In this document: positions 33,170 through 42,509 of the stretch, piece after piece | How the letters are laid out: each line of letters opens with the position of its first letter | Position numbering within the stretch: the first letter of the stretch is position 1 | Assembly (NCBI RefSeq): GCF_051055405.1 | Contig: NZ_CP167068.1 | Coordinates: 930,001-994,000, forward strand | DNA length: 64,000 bases | Origin: Pseudolachnospira sp051055405 | GTDB taxonomy: Bacteria; Bacillota; Clostridia; Lachnospirales; Lachnospiraceae | Direction: 5' to 3' | Position numbers and translations under genes: made by a program | The notes under the pieces: model-generated | Told to the model about the DNA's origin: nothing | Database searches by the model: none | The model's input: the letters and a program-made list of their open reading frames with translations, nothing else

Positions 33170-34789
33170 ATGAAGAAAAAATTTAAGTTTGTTACGGTTC
33201 TTGTCGTGATTTTGGCAGCGGCTTTGTATTATTACATTGCGCTGCCGCCCATCAATATCCATGCGGCAGGATTCTGGTGGTTTTTGATTGTGCTGGCGGC
33301 GGCCATCACCCTGGCTTATGGATGGAAGCGGGTGGAACGTACCGGAGATATGCGCCGTCCTTTGGACTTTAGCGGGATGAAAGAGGATAAGGGCGTGAAG
33401 ATCGGGATTGGCGTCGTAGTGATTATCATTGCAGTGTACCTGATCGGTTCCCTGCTTTCTTCCCCGATTATCAATGCCTCTAAGTATCAGCAGCTGATGA
33501 AGGTGGAGACAAGGGAGTTTACCACAGATATTGAGCAGGTATCCTACAGCCAGATTCCTCTGTTAGACAGAGATTCCGCGACGATTCTTGGCCAGAGGAA
33601 AATGGGAAGCCTGGTGGATCTGGCCTCTCAGTTTGTTGTAAGCGATCAGTATTCCCAGATCAACTATCAGGGAAAGCCAGTGCGCGTCACGCCTTTGGCC
33701 TATGCTAGCCTGATCAAATGGTTTACGAATATGGGAGAGGGAATCCCCGCTTACATCAAGATCGACATGGCTACCCAGGATACGGAATTGGTACGGCTTT
33801 CTGAAGGAATGAAGTACACGCCCTACGACCACTTCAATCGGTACTTGGAGCGCCATCTTCGTTTCCAGTATCCGACGTATATCTTTGACACGATCAATTT
33901 TGAGGTGGATGACGAGGGTACGCCTTACTGGGTCTGCAGCGTAAAGAAATTTAATATCGGCTTGTTCGGCGGCCAGACCATTGGCCGGGTGGTGCTCTGC
34001 AATGCGATCACCGGTGAGTGCGAGGACTATGCCATTGAAGATGCGCCGACCTGGATCGACCAGGCTTATTCGGCCAGTATGCTGATTGAACTCTATGATT
34101 ACTATGGAACGCTGAAACACGGATTTATCAATAGCGTTTTGGGACAGAAGGATTGTCTGAAAACCACGAATGGATATAATTACTTGGCCTTGGACGACGA
34201 CGTCTGGGTTTACACGGGCGTAACCTCCATCACCAGCGATCAGTCCAACGTTGGTTTTGTGCTGGTCAATCAGAGAACCATGGAGACCCGGTATTACCAA
34301 ATCGAGGGCGCCATCGAGGATTCGGCCATGTCCTCGGCGGAAGGTCAGGTGCAGCACCTGGGATATGACGCAACGTTCCCGCTGCTTTTAAATATTGCCA
34401 ACGAGCCAACTTACTTTATCGCGCTGAAAGATGACGCAGGGCTGGTGAAGAAGTATGCCATGGTGAATGTCCAGAAATATCAGGTAGTTGCCATTGGCGA
34501 TACGGTCAGCGACTGTGAGAAGAATTATGTAGCGCTCTTAAAGAATAATGGAATTTCCAGCGGAAGCGGTACGGCAGCCCAGACGACAACCGGAAAGATC
34601 GCCAAGATTTTTGAGGCTGTGGTGGAAGGAAATTCCCATTGCTATCTGCTGTTAGAAGGTTCCGACGTGATTTATGACGTGTCCGTAGCGGAATATCTGC
34701 CGATTGTCAAGTACGATGTCGGGGATACGATCACCATGGAGTATTTGGAGGGTGAGCAATCCTGCACGGTATTGGGGATTGTGGAATAG
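33170..34789 (+). CDS. Conserved membrane-anchored protein of unknown function
   Basis: A 539-residue protein. Three hydrophobic stretches (about residues 5-25, 34-50 and 78-98) form the membrane part. The long remainder is soluble, probably extracytoplasmic, with many aromatic and beta-type segments and no motif I recognise (for example YLERHLRFQYPTYIFDTINF and IGLFGGQTIGRVVLCN). A C-terminal piece of about 70 residues (from KIAKIFEAVVEGNSHCYLLL) looks like a small beta-barrel. It follows purL after 76 bases with GGGAGA and has its own terminator. I leave the function open. Confidence 0.75.
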   Translation: MKKKFKFVTVLVVILAAALYYYIALPPINIHAAGFWWFLIVLAAAITLAYGWKRVERTGDMRRPLDFSGMKEDKGVKIGIGVVVIIIAVYLIGSLLSSPIINASKYQQLMKVETREFTTDIEQVSYSQIPLLDRDSATILGQRKMGSLVDLASQFVVSDQYSQINYQGKPVRVTPLAYASLIKWFTNMGEGIPAYIKIDMATQDTELVRLSEGMKYTPYDHFNRYLERHLRFQYPTYIFDTINFEVDDEGTPYWVCSVKKFNIGLFGGQTIGRVVLCNAITGECEDYAIEDAPTWIDQAYSASMLIELYDYYGTLKHGFINSVLGQKDCLKTTNGYNYLALDDDVWVYTGVTSITSDQSNVGFVLVNQRTMETRYYQIEGAIEDSAMSSAEGQVQHLGYDATFPLLLNIANEPTYFIALKDDAGLVKKYAMVNVQKYQVVAIGDTVSDCEKNYVALLKNNGISSGSGTAAQTTTGKIAKIFEAVVEGNSHCYLLLEGSDVIYDVSVAEYLPIVKYDVGDTITMEYLEGEQSCTVLGIVE

Positions 34790-34800
34790 GAGAAAGATGC

Positions 34801-34870
34801 AAGGACGTTTTGCCGATCTGGGCTGCCTGCTTTGAGCAGAAAGCCCAGAAAAGCAAGGCGTCCTTTTACT
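34801..34870 (+). terminator. Nested-stem terminator
   Basis: Outer stem AAGGACG/CGTCCTT and inner stem CTGGGCT/AGCCCAG end in a T-rich run. The remainder of the gap up to 35030 is AT-rich and shows nothing else. Confidence 0.8.
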
Positions 34871-35033
34871 TTTATTAACTCTTTTAAGCAATCTGAAATG
34901 GGAGAAAGCGGCGAAAATGGAAGGGAAAATATCTTGCCCTTAAGAAAAATAAGAAAATAAGTCTAAAAATTTTATTTTTTTTATTTGCTGTTGGAATAAG
35001 AAATAAAAATCCTGTTAACGTTTTGACAGTGGA

Positions 35034-35062
35034 TGGACAAACAAAAAGGGCCATGCTATAAT
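35034..35062 (+). promoter_or_regulatory. Strong promoter of ppdK
   Basis: TGGACA, 17 bases, TATAAT. A TTGACA at 35023 is 28 bases from the -10 and is too far. The gene's strongly biased codons suggest high expression. Confidence 0.7.
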
Positions 35063-35122
35063 GGCAGTTGGGTTTGCGGAAAGTCTTGGAAATGGCTGAT
35101 CCGCGGCCTCTGACACTCGAAT

Positions 35123-35154
35123 TTCTCACCTTGCCCTTCGGCAGGAGTGGAGAA
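35123..35154 (+). other. Hairpin in the ppdK leader
   Basis: TTCTC pairs with GAGAA and TGCC with GGCA around a CTTC loop, in a 115-base 5' leader just before the AGGAGG site. It could stabilise the mRNA. No known riboswitch class fits. Confidence 0.45.
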
Positions 35155-35177
35155 CAAATATAGGAGGAGATTAAGAA

Positions 35178-37799
35178 ATGGCAAAATGGGTGTATTTGTT
35201 TAAAGAAGGGAACGCGGACATGCGCAATCTTCTTGGTGGAAAAGGCGCCAACCTGGCAGAAATGACCAACCTGGGCCTTCCGATACCGCAGGGTTTTACG
35301 GTGACCACCGAGGCCTGCACGGATTACTATAACAATGGAAAACAGATCTCAGAAGAAATTCAGGGACAGATTTTCGATCACATGAAGACTTTGGAGGAGA
35401 TCCAGGGCAAGAAATTTGGCGATACGGAAGATCCGCTGTTGGTTTCCGTTCGTTCCGGCGCTCGCGCTTCCATGCCTGGTATGATGGATACGATCCTGAA
35501 CTTAGGCTTGAACGACGTGGCGGTGGAAGGCTTCGCGAAGAAGACCGGAAATCCCCGTTTCGCCTATGATTCCTACCGTCGTTTTATCCAGATGTTCTCC
35601 GACGTGGTAATGGAGATCGCAAAGCCGAAATTCGAGGCAATTTTGGATGAAGTAAAGGAAGCGAAAGGCGCGAAATTCGATACGGATCTGACCGCCGACG
35701 ATTTGAAAGAAGTCATTGCAAAATATAAAGAGCTGTACAAGAAAGAGATCGGCTCCGAGTTCCCGCAGGAGCCCAAGGATCAGCTGATGGAGTCTGTAAA
35801 AGCGGTATTCCGTTCCTGGGACAACCCTCGTGCTATCGTATATCGCCGTATGAACGATATCCCTGGCGATTGGGGAACCGCTGTCAACGTACAGGCCATG
35901 GTATTTGGTAACATGGGAAATACTTCCGGTACTGGCGTTGCCTTTACCCGGAACCCTTCCACGGGCGCAAAGGGAATCTACGGAGAGTACCTGATCAATG
36001 CCCAGGGCGAGGATGTGGTAGCTGGTATCCGTACTCCTCAGCCGATCACCAAACTGGAAGAGGATCTGCCGGAGTGCTATAAGCAGTTCATGGAGATCGC
36101 TCATAAGCTGGAAACCCATTACCGCGATATGCAGGATATGGAGTTCACCATTCAGGAAGGAAAACTGTATTTCCTGCAGACCAGAAATGGTAAGAGAACC
36201 GCGCAGGCTGCTCTGCAGATTGCCTGCGATCTGGTAGATGAAGGAATGATTACTCCGGAAGAGGCTGTCTGCCGTATCGATGCCAAGTCCCTGGATCAGC
36301 TGCTGCATCCGACCTTTGACAAGGACGCGCTGAAGGCTGGCAAGGTGATCGGCGAGGCGCTTCCCGCTTCTCCTGGCGCTGCTGCTGGTAAAGTATATTT
36401 CACCGCGGAAGATGCAAAGGCTCATCATGAGTCCGGCGAGAGAGTAATCCTGGTTCGTCTGGAGACCTCTCCGGAAGATATCGAGGGTATGCATGCGGCC
36501 GAGGGTATCTTGACGGTACGCGGCGGTATGACAAGCCATGCTGCCGTTGTGGCTCGTGGTATGGGTACTGCCTGTGTATCCGGCTGCGGCGCGATCAATA
36601 TTGATGAGGAAGCCAAGGTGTTCAGCCTGGGCGGCGAGACCATTCACGAGGGTGATTATATCTCCCTGGATGGCTCCACTGGTAAGATTTATGTAGGCGA
36701 TATCAAGACGGTACCGGCTTCTGTCAGCGGAAACTTTGGCCGCATCATGGGATGGGCTGATCAGTTCCGCCGTCTGAAAGTTCGTACCAATGCAGATAAT
36801 CCGGCTGACACGGCCAATGCGGTTCGCTTGGGCGCTGAGGGTATCGGCCTTTGCCGTACGGAGCATATGTTCTTTGAGCCGGAGAGAATTCCGAAGATTC
36901 GGAAGATGATCCTGTCCAAGACCCAGGAAGCCCGCGAGGCTGCTCTGATGGAGTTGCTTCCGTTCCAGAAAGCGGACTTCAAGGCGATGTACGAGGTTCT
37001 GGAGGGACGGCCGATGACCGTTCGTTATCTGGATCCGCCGCTGCATGAGTTTGTTCCCACCGATCCGGAGGATATTGCGGAGCTGGCGAAAGATATGGGT
37101 ATGACCCCTGCTGAAGTAAAGGCTGTCTGCGACGGACTGCACGAGTTTAACCCGATGATGGGCCATCGTGGCTGCCGTCTGTGCGTAACCTATCCGGAGA
37201 TCGCAAAGATGCAGACCCGCGCTGTCATGGAAGCTGCTATCGAAGTGAAGGCTGAGAAGGGTTATGATATTGTTCCTGAGATCATGATTCCGCTGGTAGG
37301 CGAGAAGAAGGAACTGAAATATGTGAAAGATGTCGTAGTAGAGACTGCTGAGCAGGTGAAGAAGGAAAAAGGCTCGGATATGGAATATCATATCGGTACC
37401 ATGATCGAGATTCCGCGTGCTGCTCTGACGGCCGACGAGGTAGCTGAGGAGGCAGAGTTCTTCTCCTTTGGTACCAACGATCTGACCCAGATGACCTTCG
37501 GTTTCTCCCGTGACGATGCTGGTAAGTTCCTGGATGCTTACTATAAGGCGAAGATTTACGAGTCCGATCCTTTTGCAAAGCTGGATCAGACCGGCGTTGG
37601 CCAGTTGGTAGAGATGGGCGCCAAGAAGGGCCGCGCAACCCGCCCGAACCTGAAACTGGGTATCTGCGGCGAGCATGGCGGAGATCCGTCTTCCGTAGAG
37701 TTCTGCCACAAGGTGGGTCTGGACTATGTGTCCTGCTCTCCGTTCCGTGTGCCGATCGCAAGACTGGCTGCGGCTCAGGCGGCTCTGAACAATAAATAA
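35178..37799 (+). CDS. ppdK: Pyruvate, phosphate dikinase
   Basis: An 873-residue enzyme interconverting pyruvate, ATP and phosphate with PEP, AMP and pyrophosphate, a glycolytic and gluconeogenic step in anaerobes. An ATP-grasp domain (LGGKGANLAEM, SVRSGARASMPGMMDT) is followed by the swivelling domain with phosphohistidine His454 (RGGMTSHAAVVARGMG) and the PEP/pyruvate domain (LCRTEHMFF, MGHRGCRL, FGTNDLTQMT) with Cys830 in CGEHGGDP. These positions are one off those of the well-studied Clostridium symbiosum enzyme. Codon usage is the most biased in the window, so the protein should be abundant. Confidence 0.98.
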   Translation: MAKWVYLFKEGNADMRNLLGGKGANLAEMTNLGLPIPQGFTVTTEACTDYYNNGKQISEEIQGQIFDHMKTLEEIQGKKFGDTEDPLLVSVRSGARASMPGMMDTILNLGLNDVAVEGFAKKTGNPRFAYDSYRRFIQMFSDVVMEIAKPKFEAILDEVKEAKGAKFDTDLTADDLKEVIAKYKELYKKEIGSEFPQEPKDQLMESVKAVFRSWDNPRAIVYRRMNDIPGDWGTAVNVQAMVFGNMGNTSGTGVAFTRNPSTGAKGIYGEYLINAQGEDVVAGIRTPQPITKLEEDLPECYKQFMEIAHKLETHYRDMQDMEFTIQEGKLYFLQTRNGKRTAQAALQIACDLVDEGMITPEEAVCRIDAKSLDQLLHPTFDKDALKAGKVIGEALPASPGAAAGKVYFTAEDAKAHHESGERVILVRLETSPEDIEGMHAAEGILTVRGGMTSHAAVVARGMGTACVSGCGAINIDEEAKVFSLGGETIHEGDYISLDGSTGKIYVGDIKTVPASVSGNFGRIMGWADQFRRLKVRTNADNPADTANAVRLGAEGIGLCRTEHMFFEPERIPKIRKMILSKTQEAREAALMELLPFQKADFKAMYEVLEGRPMTVRYLDPPLHEFVPTDPEDIAELAKDMGMTPAEVKAVCDGLHEFNPMMGHRGCRLCVTYPEIAKMQTRAVMEAAIEVKAEKGYDIVPEIMIPLVGEKKELKYVKDVVVETAEQVKKEKGSDMEYHIGTMIEIPRAALTADEVAEEAEFFSFGTNDLTQMTFGFSRDDAGKFLDAYYKAKIYESDPFAKLDQTGVGQLVEMGAKKGRATRPNLKLGICGEHGGDPSSVEFCHKVGLDYVSCSPFRVPIARLAAAQAALNNK

Positions 37800-37866
37800 G
37801 AAGAAATCTGTTGTTGTTTTTGGACACGGACAATTTTCCGTGAAAGGTAAAGTTTAATATTCTGAG

Positions 37867-37904
37867 ACGGCCTTGAGGGAGCAATCCTTTGAGGCCGTTT
37901 TTTA
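37867..37904 (+). terminator. Rho-independent terminator of ppdK
   Basis: ACGGCCT/AGGCCGT with an inner AGG/CCT pair and TTTTTTT. The rest of the 348-base gap is AT-rich and holds only the next promoter. Confidence 0.9.
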
Positions 37905-38011
37905 TCGAATAGGAAAATCTTTTGGGCAGCAAAAAGGAAGAAAACATGATACCTAATCCGAAAATTTAAATAAAATTAGCTATGCAATATGAATTATTAG
38001 CACAAAATATC

Positions 38012-38041
38012 TTGATTTTCTTCTCCTATATAAGGTATAAT
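38012..38041 (+). promoter_or_regulatory. Probable promoter of the zinc-ribbon gene cluster
   Basis: TTGATT, 18 bases, TATAAT, 106 bases before the ATG at 38148. Confidence 0.55.
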
Positions 38042-38147
38042 ATATTTTGTCAAAAATTAGAATAGAATAGATTTTGAGTGTTGAGAGAATCGAGAGTGGG
38101 CGGAAAGCAGTGATCGAACCAACATTGAATCGGGAGCGTGTTCAACT

Positions 38148-39497
38148 ATGAAGACTGAAAAGAAAATCATTGATATCAATGCGCACATTATCAACATCGT
38201 TTGTGAAATCGATGTTGATAATGATGTATCCAAAGCTTTAATTTCGTTTGACAATCTGGGGTTCGGTGTGATTACCGCAGTTAAATTCAACGCGAAAGGG
38301 TTTAATTCTTTTGGTGATGTCGTTCAGATTGCAGGAAAGGATAAATTTTATCTGATTATCCAGGATATTAGTGTTGATAAAAATACATCGGTCCAAAATC
38401 TCAAAGCAAAAATTCCCAATAGTGATATTCGGAGGCTCGAACTTGAGGAGTGCCAAATTTGCTATGCGGATGGTTCCATTACGAGTTATGCTGGTGCAGA
38501 CAATAGAGAATTTGAGGTTGAAGAGTTTGAGACTGACGGAACGGAAAAAGAAACGCTGGAAGCAATTCGAGATGTTGTTTCTGCTGAAGCAAAGAATCTC
38601 CCTCAGGATTTTGATTTTGGATGGTTGTGCAGTTGCGGCAGATATAATACGAACGATCTTGGATCCTGTTCCAATTGCGAAGTGAAAAAGTCAGATATTT
38701 TTAAAATTACGGATCTTACCTATATTTCTGACGTGATTGCAGAGCATCATAAGAATAGGGAGGAGCGTGAAGAAAGAGCCAAGCAAGAAGCAAAAGAAAA
38801 GGAAAAGGCTGAAAAAAGCCGAAATATCAAGATTGGGATTGGCGTAGTTGTGACAATCATATTAACCATCTTTATCGGCCGTGCCGTTGTTTTGGCTGGC
38901 CGCACAACATATTCATCAGAGGCGGAGATGAAATCTGCTCTTCAAGGAAGGTATACATACTATGATGATTCCGGCAGAGCGAGCAGGCAAATCGTTATTG
39001 ATGGCGATACTGCTATATATAAGTGGAGTTATAGTGACTCTGCGGATATGAAGACATCCATAGAAAAATGGGATTATAAAAATGGTAAAATTCACACGTT
39101 TGAAGATTTAATTGTCACGAATAAAGGTTATCTGAAAGATGGAAGTGACATTTATGAAAAAGGCGGCTATATGTCCACTTCTAGTAGTTTTTATTCTTCA
39201 AGCTACAACTCTAAGAGTGATTATTCCGTATTAAAAATTACCGCGGATGGCGTGACAAGTAATTCTGGATATACAATTTGTACAGGAAGCGTAAAGAATA
39301 ATGGAACCAAAACCTATAAGTTTGTCCAAGTAAAAGGATCGTTCAAAGATTTGAGTGGTAATGTTATCGATACAGATTGGACGTATGCGGTAGGCTCTGA
39401 GGGATTGGAACCAGGAGAATCAACGTCCTTTCGGCTGTCTGTGACGAAAAATTCTAAGATCACTTCGTGTTCTGTTAGTCTACTAGATTATAATTGA
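38148..39497 (+). CDS. Zinc-ribbon, single-pass membrane protein with FxLYD-like C-terminus
   Basis: A 449-residue protein of unknown function. Residues 1-125 form an unrecognised, probably cytoplasmic domain. A four-Cys zinc ribbon of RanBP2 type (WLCSCGRYNTNDLGSCSNC) lies near 160-180. A charged Glu/Lys helix (200-222) leads to one membrane helix (about 224-246). Outside, residues 250-330 look beta-rich with a Ser/Tyr run, and the last 90 residues (VKNNGTKTYKFVQVKGSF, GLEPGESTSFRLSV) match the FxLYD pattern of extracellular beta-sandwiches. It is AT-richer than its neighbours and the first of three related gene architectures. Confidence 0.75.
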   Translation: MKTEKKIIDINAHIINIVCEIDVDNDVSKALISFDNLGFGVITAVKFNAKGFNSFGDVVQIAGKDKFYLIIQDISVDKNTSVQNLKAKIPNSDIRRLELEECQICYADGSITSYAGADNREFEVEEFETDGTEKETLEAIRDVVSAEAKNLPQDFDFGWLCSCGRYNTNDLGSCSNCEVKKSDIFKITDLTYISDVIAEHHKNREEREERAKQEAKEKEKAEKSRNIKIGIGVVVTIILTIFIGRAVVLAGRTTYSSEAEMKSALQGRYTYYDDSGRASRQIVIDGDTAIYKWSYSDSADMKTSIEKWDYKNGKIHTFEDLIVTNKGYLKDGSDIYEKGGYMSTSSSFYSSSYNSKSDYSVLKITADGVTSNSGYTICTGSVKNNGTKTYKFVQVKGSFKDLSGNVIDTDWTYAVGSEGLEPGESTSFRLSVTKNSKITSCSVSLLDYN

Positions 39498-39511
39498 TGG
39501 AGGATACCGAT

Positions 39512-40048
39512 ATGTTTTGTGTAAAATGTGGAGAAGCCATACCAGATGGAAGTTCAGTTTGTCCCAAGTGCGGTGCTAATCTGATTAAGAAGGAGGAAGA
39601 ACAGGCAGTCGTGTATGCATCGCAAAAGGAAGAAGAAATTCCAGAGCAAGCGAAATCAATCAAGAAAATCCCTAAAAAAGCTTTAATTGGGATGGTTGCC
39701 GTCGCGTGCGTTATCGTTGTTGTCTTCGTTATAAGCGGAATAAACAAAGCAAATTTGAAAAAGGCTCTTGTGAAAGAGTGGTACGATGTGGATGGTTCTA
39801 TACTTAAGGTGCTCGATATAGACGAAGACGAGATGGAGTACCGACTGGAAACCGGCTACAGCTGGATCGATAGGTCTCTCGGAACTTACGAGTGGAAACC
39901 CGTTGGTAAAAACCAGATTAAAATCAAACAGTTTGGCGATAAATATGAAACATTTACGATTGAGCTAAATGATGACAAAGATGTATTGAAAATTTCGCCT
40001 GCCATTACAAGTACGGCTTCCAGCGAAATTTGGTATCACATAGATTGA
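39512..40048 (+). CDS. Zinc-ribbon membrane protein, hypothetical
   Basis: A 178-residue protein with the same plan as the preceding gene. An N-terminal zinc ribbon (CVKCGE and CPKCGA, residues 3-23) is followed by a charged linker, a membrane helix (about 55-77) and a small outer domain of 100 residues (WYDVDGSILKVLDID, SLGTYEWKPVGKNQIKIKQF). The outer part resembles lipocalin-like or DUF-type beta domains but I cannot name it. GGAGG eight bases before the ATG at 39512 decides the start. Frame-open sequence to 39494 overlaps the previous gene. Confidence 0.75.
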   Translation: MFCVKCGEAIPDGSSVCPKCGANLIKKEEEQAVVYASQKEEEIPEQAKSIKKIPKKALIGMVAVACVIVVVFVISGINKANLKKALVKEWYDVDGSILKVLDIDEDEMEYRLETGYSWIDRSLGTYEWKPVGKNQIKIKQFGDKYETFTIELNDDKDVLKISPAITSTASSEIWYHID

Positions 40049-40144
40049 GAATAGGGGAAAGGCTGTGCTGGTTATCAAATCACATACTTAGGTTGGATGC
40101 CATAGGGCGCAACATATACAAAATTGAGAAGAGGAGGATTTACG

Positions 40145-41191
40145 ATGGAAAATTACACCGGTAAAATTTGCCCGTTTTGTAAAACGGAAATCAAAGCGGA
40201 AGATACGGTGAAGGTATGCCCTGTTTGCGGTATTCCTCATCATGAAAGATGCTGGGAGGAAAACAAGGGATGCACTACTTCTGGTTGTTCTGAACAGCAC
40301 TATGAGGAGCAGCATACTAACCCGACAGCGGTATGCTCAAATTGTGCTACCCCGTTGGATGACGGACAAGAGTTTTGCCCTAAGTGCGGGACGCCTAAAA
40401 ATGCTCCTCAAAAAAATGTATGCGGTAAATGTGGCGCCGAGTTACAGGATGGACAAGCATTTTGCGCTAAATGTGGGCAAAAAGTGGGACTCGTTGTTGA
40501 TGCGGGAGTAAACTCTGCAACGGATCAGTTTAATGATGGTCTTCAAAAGAGAAGTAAGAAAAAAGTAGTTCTGCCAATTATTCTTGCAGTTGTAGCAGTC
40601 GTTGCTGTAGCACTAGTAATAATTCTCAAAAAACCCTCTGTTGAAGAAATTGTGCTTTCCAGATCTTCTGTTGAACTAAAGGCAGGAGACTCTGTTTCTG
40701 TTTCCTACACGATTACACCCGATAAAGCCGGTGATACAGAAGTCACTTGGGAATCGTCTAATAAATCCGTTGCTATCGTAAATAGTAGTGGTAAAATTAC
40801 AGGAAAAGGAGATGGTTCTTGTACTGTCACAGTAACAGCGGATGGAAAAACCGACAGCCTGACTGTAACTGTTAAGACAGGCCCTGATTTTACTGCTATT
40901 TATAACGAATATTGCAGTTCTGATTATGCAACATTGGGCACGGATGGCAGCTATTTAAGTATTGATACGAATCCATATGATATAGATGATTATACTGTTT
41001 CAGGCAGTATAACAGCGATTTTAGCTGTAAATAGCGCTCTTGGTTTGCCAGATTATATTGTTGATGATATGAGTAATACAACAGCACTGATGGGGAGACA
41101 ATCAGAAACATTTAGTGATCTTGGGATAACGGTAAGTTGGTCTTATCACCCGAATAAAGGTTTGGAAGTTACATATAAGGCAATAAATTGA
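40145..41191 (+). CDS. RING-like/zinc-ribbon membrane protein with Ig-like (BIG2) domain
   Basis: A 348-residue protein. Residues about 8-45 form a prokaryotic RING-finger-like module (CPFCKTEI, CPVCGIPHHERCWEENKGC). Two zinc ribbons follow at about 58-78 (CSNCATPL, CPKCG) and 88-108 (CGKCGAEL, CAKCG). A membrane helix lies at about 140-162. Outside are a bacterial Ig-like group 2 domain (about 168-245: VELKAGDSVSVSYTITP, TWESSNKSVAIVN, GKGDGSCTVTVTADG) and an unassigned end. Start after GAGGAGG. Seven or more zinc-binding Cys pairs in one small protein is notable. It ends near a shared terminator. Confidence 0.8.
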   Translation: MENYTGKICPFCKTEIKAEDTVKVCPVCGIPHHERCWEENKGCTTSGCSEQHYEEQHTNPTAVCSNCATPLDDGQEFCPKCGTPKNAPQKNVCGKCGAELQDGQAFCAKCGQKVGLVVDAGVNSATDQFNDGLQKRSKKKVVLPIILAVVAVVAVALVIILKKPSVEEIVLSRSSVELKAGDSVSVSYTITPDKAGDTEVTWESSNKSVAIVNSSGKITGKGDGSCTVTVTADGKTDSLTVTVKTGPDFTAIYNEYCSSDYATLGTDGSYLSIDTNPYDIDDYTVSGSITAILAVNSALGLPDYIVDDMSNTTALMGRQSETFSDLGITVSWSYHPNKGLEVTYKAIN

Positions 41192-41283
41192 TTTTTGGTT
41201 TGTTTATGCTTACATGAAAAGATGCCCTCAATATGCCTATAGCTTTTTGCAAAGCAGGGTGTATCAATGTGGTTGATGTAAAG

Positions 41284-41319
41284 AAAAAGACCTTCGGCTT
41301 TTGGGCCGGAGGCCTTTTT
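41284..41319. terminator. Bidirectional terminator
   Basis: AAAAAG-CCT-CGGC with its complement and a TTTTG loop. It separates the zinc-ribbon cluster from the convergent LysR gene. Confidence 0.85.
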
Positions 41320-41357
41320 CTTATCTTTGAGAAAAAAGGAGCTTGGCTATCATTTTT

Positions 41358-42335
41358 TTAATGCTTCCCCTGCAAAAACAGCTCCACATATCTTTGATAT
41401 CCAAGGGAGTATTCTTTTATCATATCGATAAAGTGTAACGCATAGTGCGGCAGGTACAGACCGCTGGGATAAATGCAATCGATCCGCAGCGTTTCCTTTA
41501 AATTTTTGAGAGACAGTACATGCAGGTACGTGTCAGGCGTAGAAGTCTCATTGTAGCGAAAAACTTCTGGGAGCATAAAAGTAGGGAAGAAAGCTGCCAC
41601 GATTTTAGAAGCGCATAAACGGATCTGGGCGTCATAGTTACTCATTCGGATAATCGGCGACAGGCTGATTTGATGGAGGTTTAAATATTTTTCGATCGCT
41701 TGATTCAGCGTACTGGTAGAATAATTCAGGCACAACGGAAAATTTGGCAGCAAAGCCGGAGGCAGGCCATGCCGGATAATGTCGGACAAATCCCAATTTT
41801 CATTTTTGGCCGTACTTTCCAGCAGCCCCTGGGACGCAATCAGGTAAATTTTGTCTTCCACCAGCGGAACATAATGAAATTCTTTACGAATCACGGCGTC
41901 TACGCCGATCAGCATGTCTAAATCCCCTTTTCCAAGCAACGTACTCATTTCATTGGTGTCCCCAGAATAGATGGACCAGGTAACGTGAGGATACAATCGA
42001 TGATAATTTGGAAATATCTCGGAAAGCATCCGGGTAGCCCGGGAACTGTTTAGTCCCAAGCGCAAGTTTCCGTGGTTGCCCTCTGAGATTTCTTTTAATT
42101 CAATATTCAGGTTGCTTTCCAAACGTTGAATTTGGAGAAGCTTTTTGTAGAGCGCATGGCCGGCGGGCGTCAGAGAAACCGAAGGCTTTCGTGTAAAGAG
42201 CGCAACGTTATATTCATTCTCTAATTTTCGAATATGTTTGCTCAAGGCTTGCTGCGTAATAAAGCAGCGTTTGGCTGCCTTGGTAAAATTCAATTCTTCA
42301 GCTGTAATCAGGAATACCATTTGGCTTGTGTTCAT
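41358..42335 (-). CDS. LysR-family transcriptional regulator
   Basis: A 325-residue regulator. The N-terminal winged helix-turn-helix is clear (MVFLITAEELNFTKAAKRCFITQQALSKHIRKLE), followed by LTPAGHALYKK and an effector-binding domain with GNLRLGLNSSRATRM. The start is the ATG at 42335 with GGGAGG; eleven upstream codons are rejected. It is transcribed away from the catabolic operon across a 174-base gap that contains an inverted repeat, the usual LysR arrangement. The effector is probably the substrate or an intermediate of the operon. That is inferred from position only. Confidence 0.92.
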   Translation of the reverse strand: MNTSQMVFLITAEELNFTKAAKRCFITQQALSKHIRKLENEYNVALFTRKPSVSLTPAGHALYKKLLQIQRLESNLNIELKEISEGNHGNLRLGLNSSRATRMLSEIFPNYHRLYPHVTWSIYSGDTNEMSTLLGKGDLDMLIGVDAVIRKEFHYVPLVEDKIYLIASQGLLESTAKNENWDLSDIIRHGLPPALLPNFPLCLNYSTSTLNQAIEKYLNLHQISLSPIIRMSNYDAQIRLCASKIVAAFFPTFMLPEVFRYNETSTPDTYLHVLSLKNLKETLRIDCIYPSGLYLPHYALHFIDMIKEYSLGYQRYVELFLQGKH

Positions 42336-42396
42336 AAGACCTCCCGGATAGAGCTTGACTTCATACAATTATAATGCCTATATATTTGAATTTCAT

Positions 42397-42414
42397 AACA
42401 ACTTTTTGGTTGTT
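42397..42414. promoter_or_regulatory. Candidate LysR operator
   Basis: AACAAC and GTTGTT are separated by TTTTTG in the divergent intergenic region. It contains the T-N11-A type spacing seen in LysR sites. A TATAAT at 42370 is nearby. Confidence 0.45.
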
Positions 42415-42509
42415 GAAAAAGGAGGAGATAGCTGTTTTACTTTGTTGGACAGTTTTACTAAAATGGCATTAGAGAATGAAAAAAGGAAGTCGAAAGACAG
42501 GGAGAAGTA

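Noticed and set aside
35023..35028. TTGACA upstream of ppdK as the -35 element
   Set aside because: It lies 28 bases from the TATAAT. The TGGACA with 17-base spacing fits better.
35502..37709. A 735-codon open frame on the minus strand opposite ppdK
   Set aside because: It is an antisense shadow created by the strong codon bias of ppdK. It has no ribosome site or family motif.
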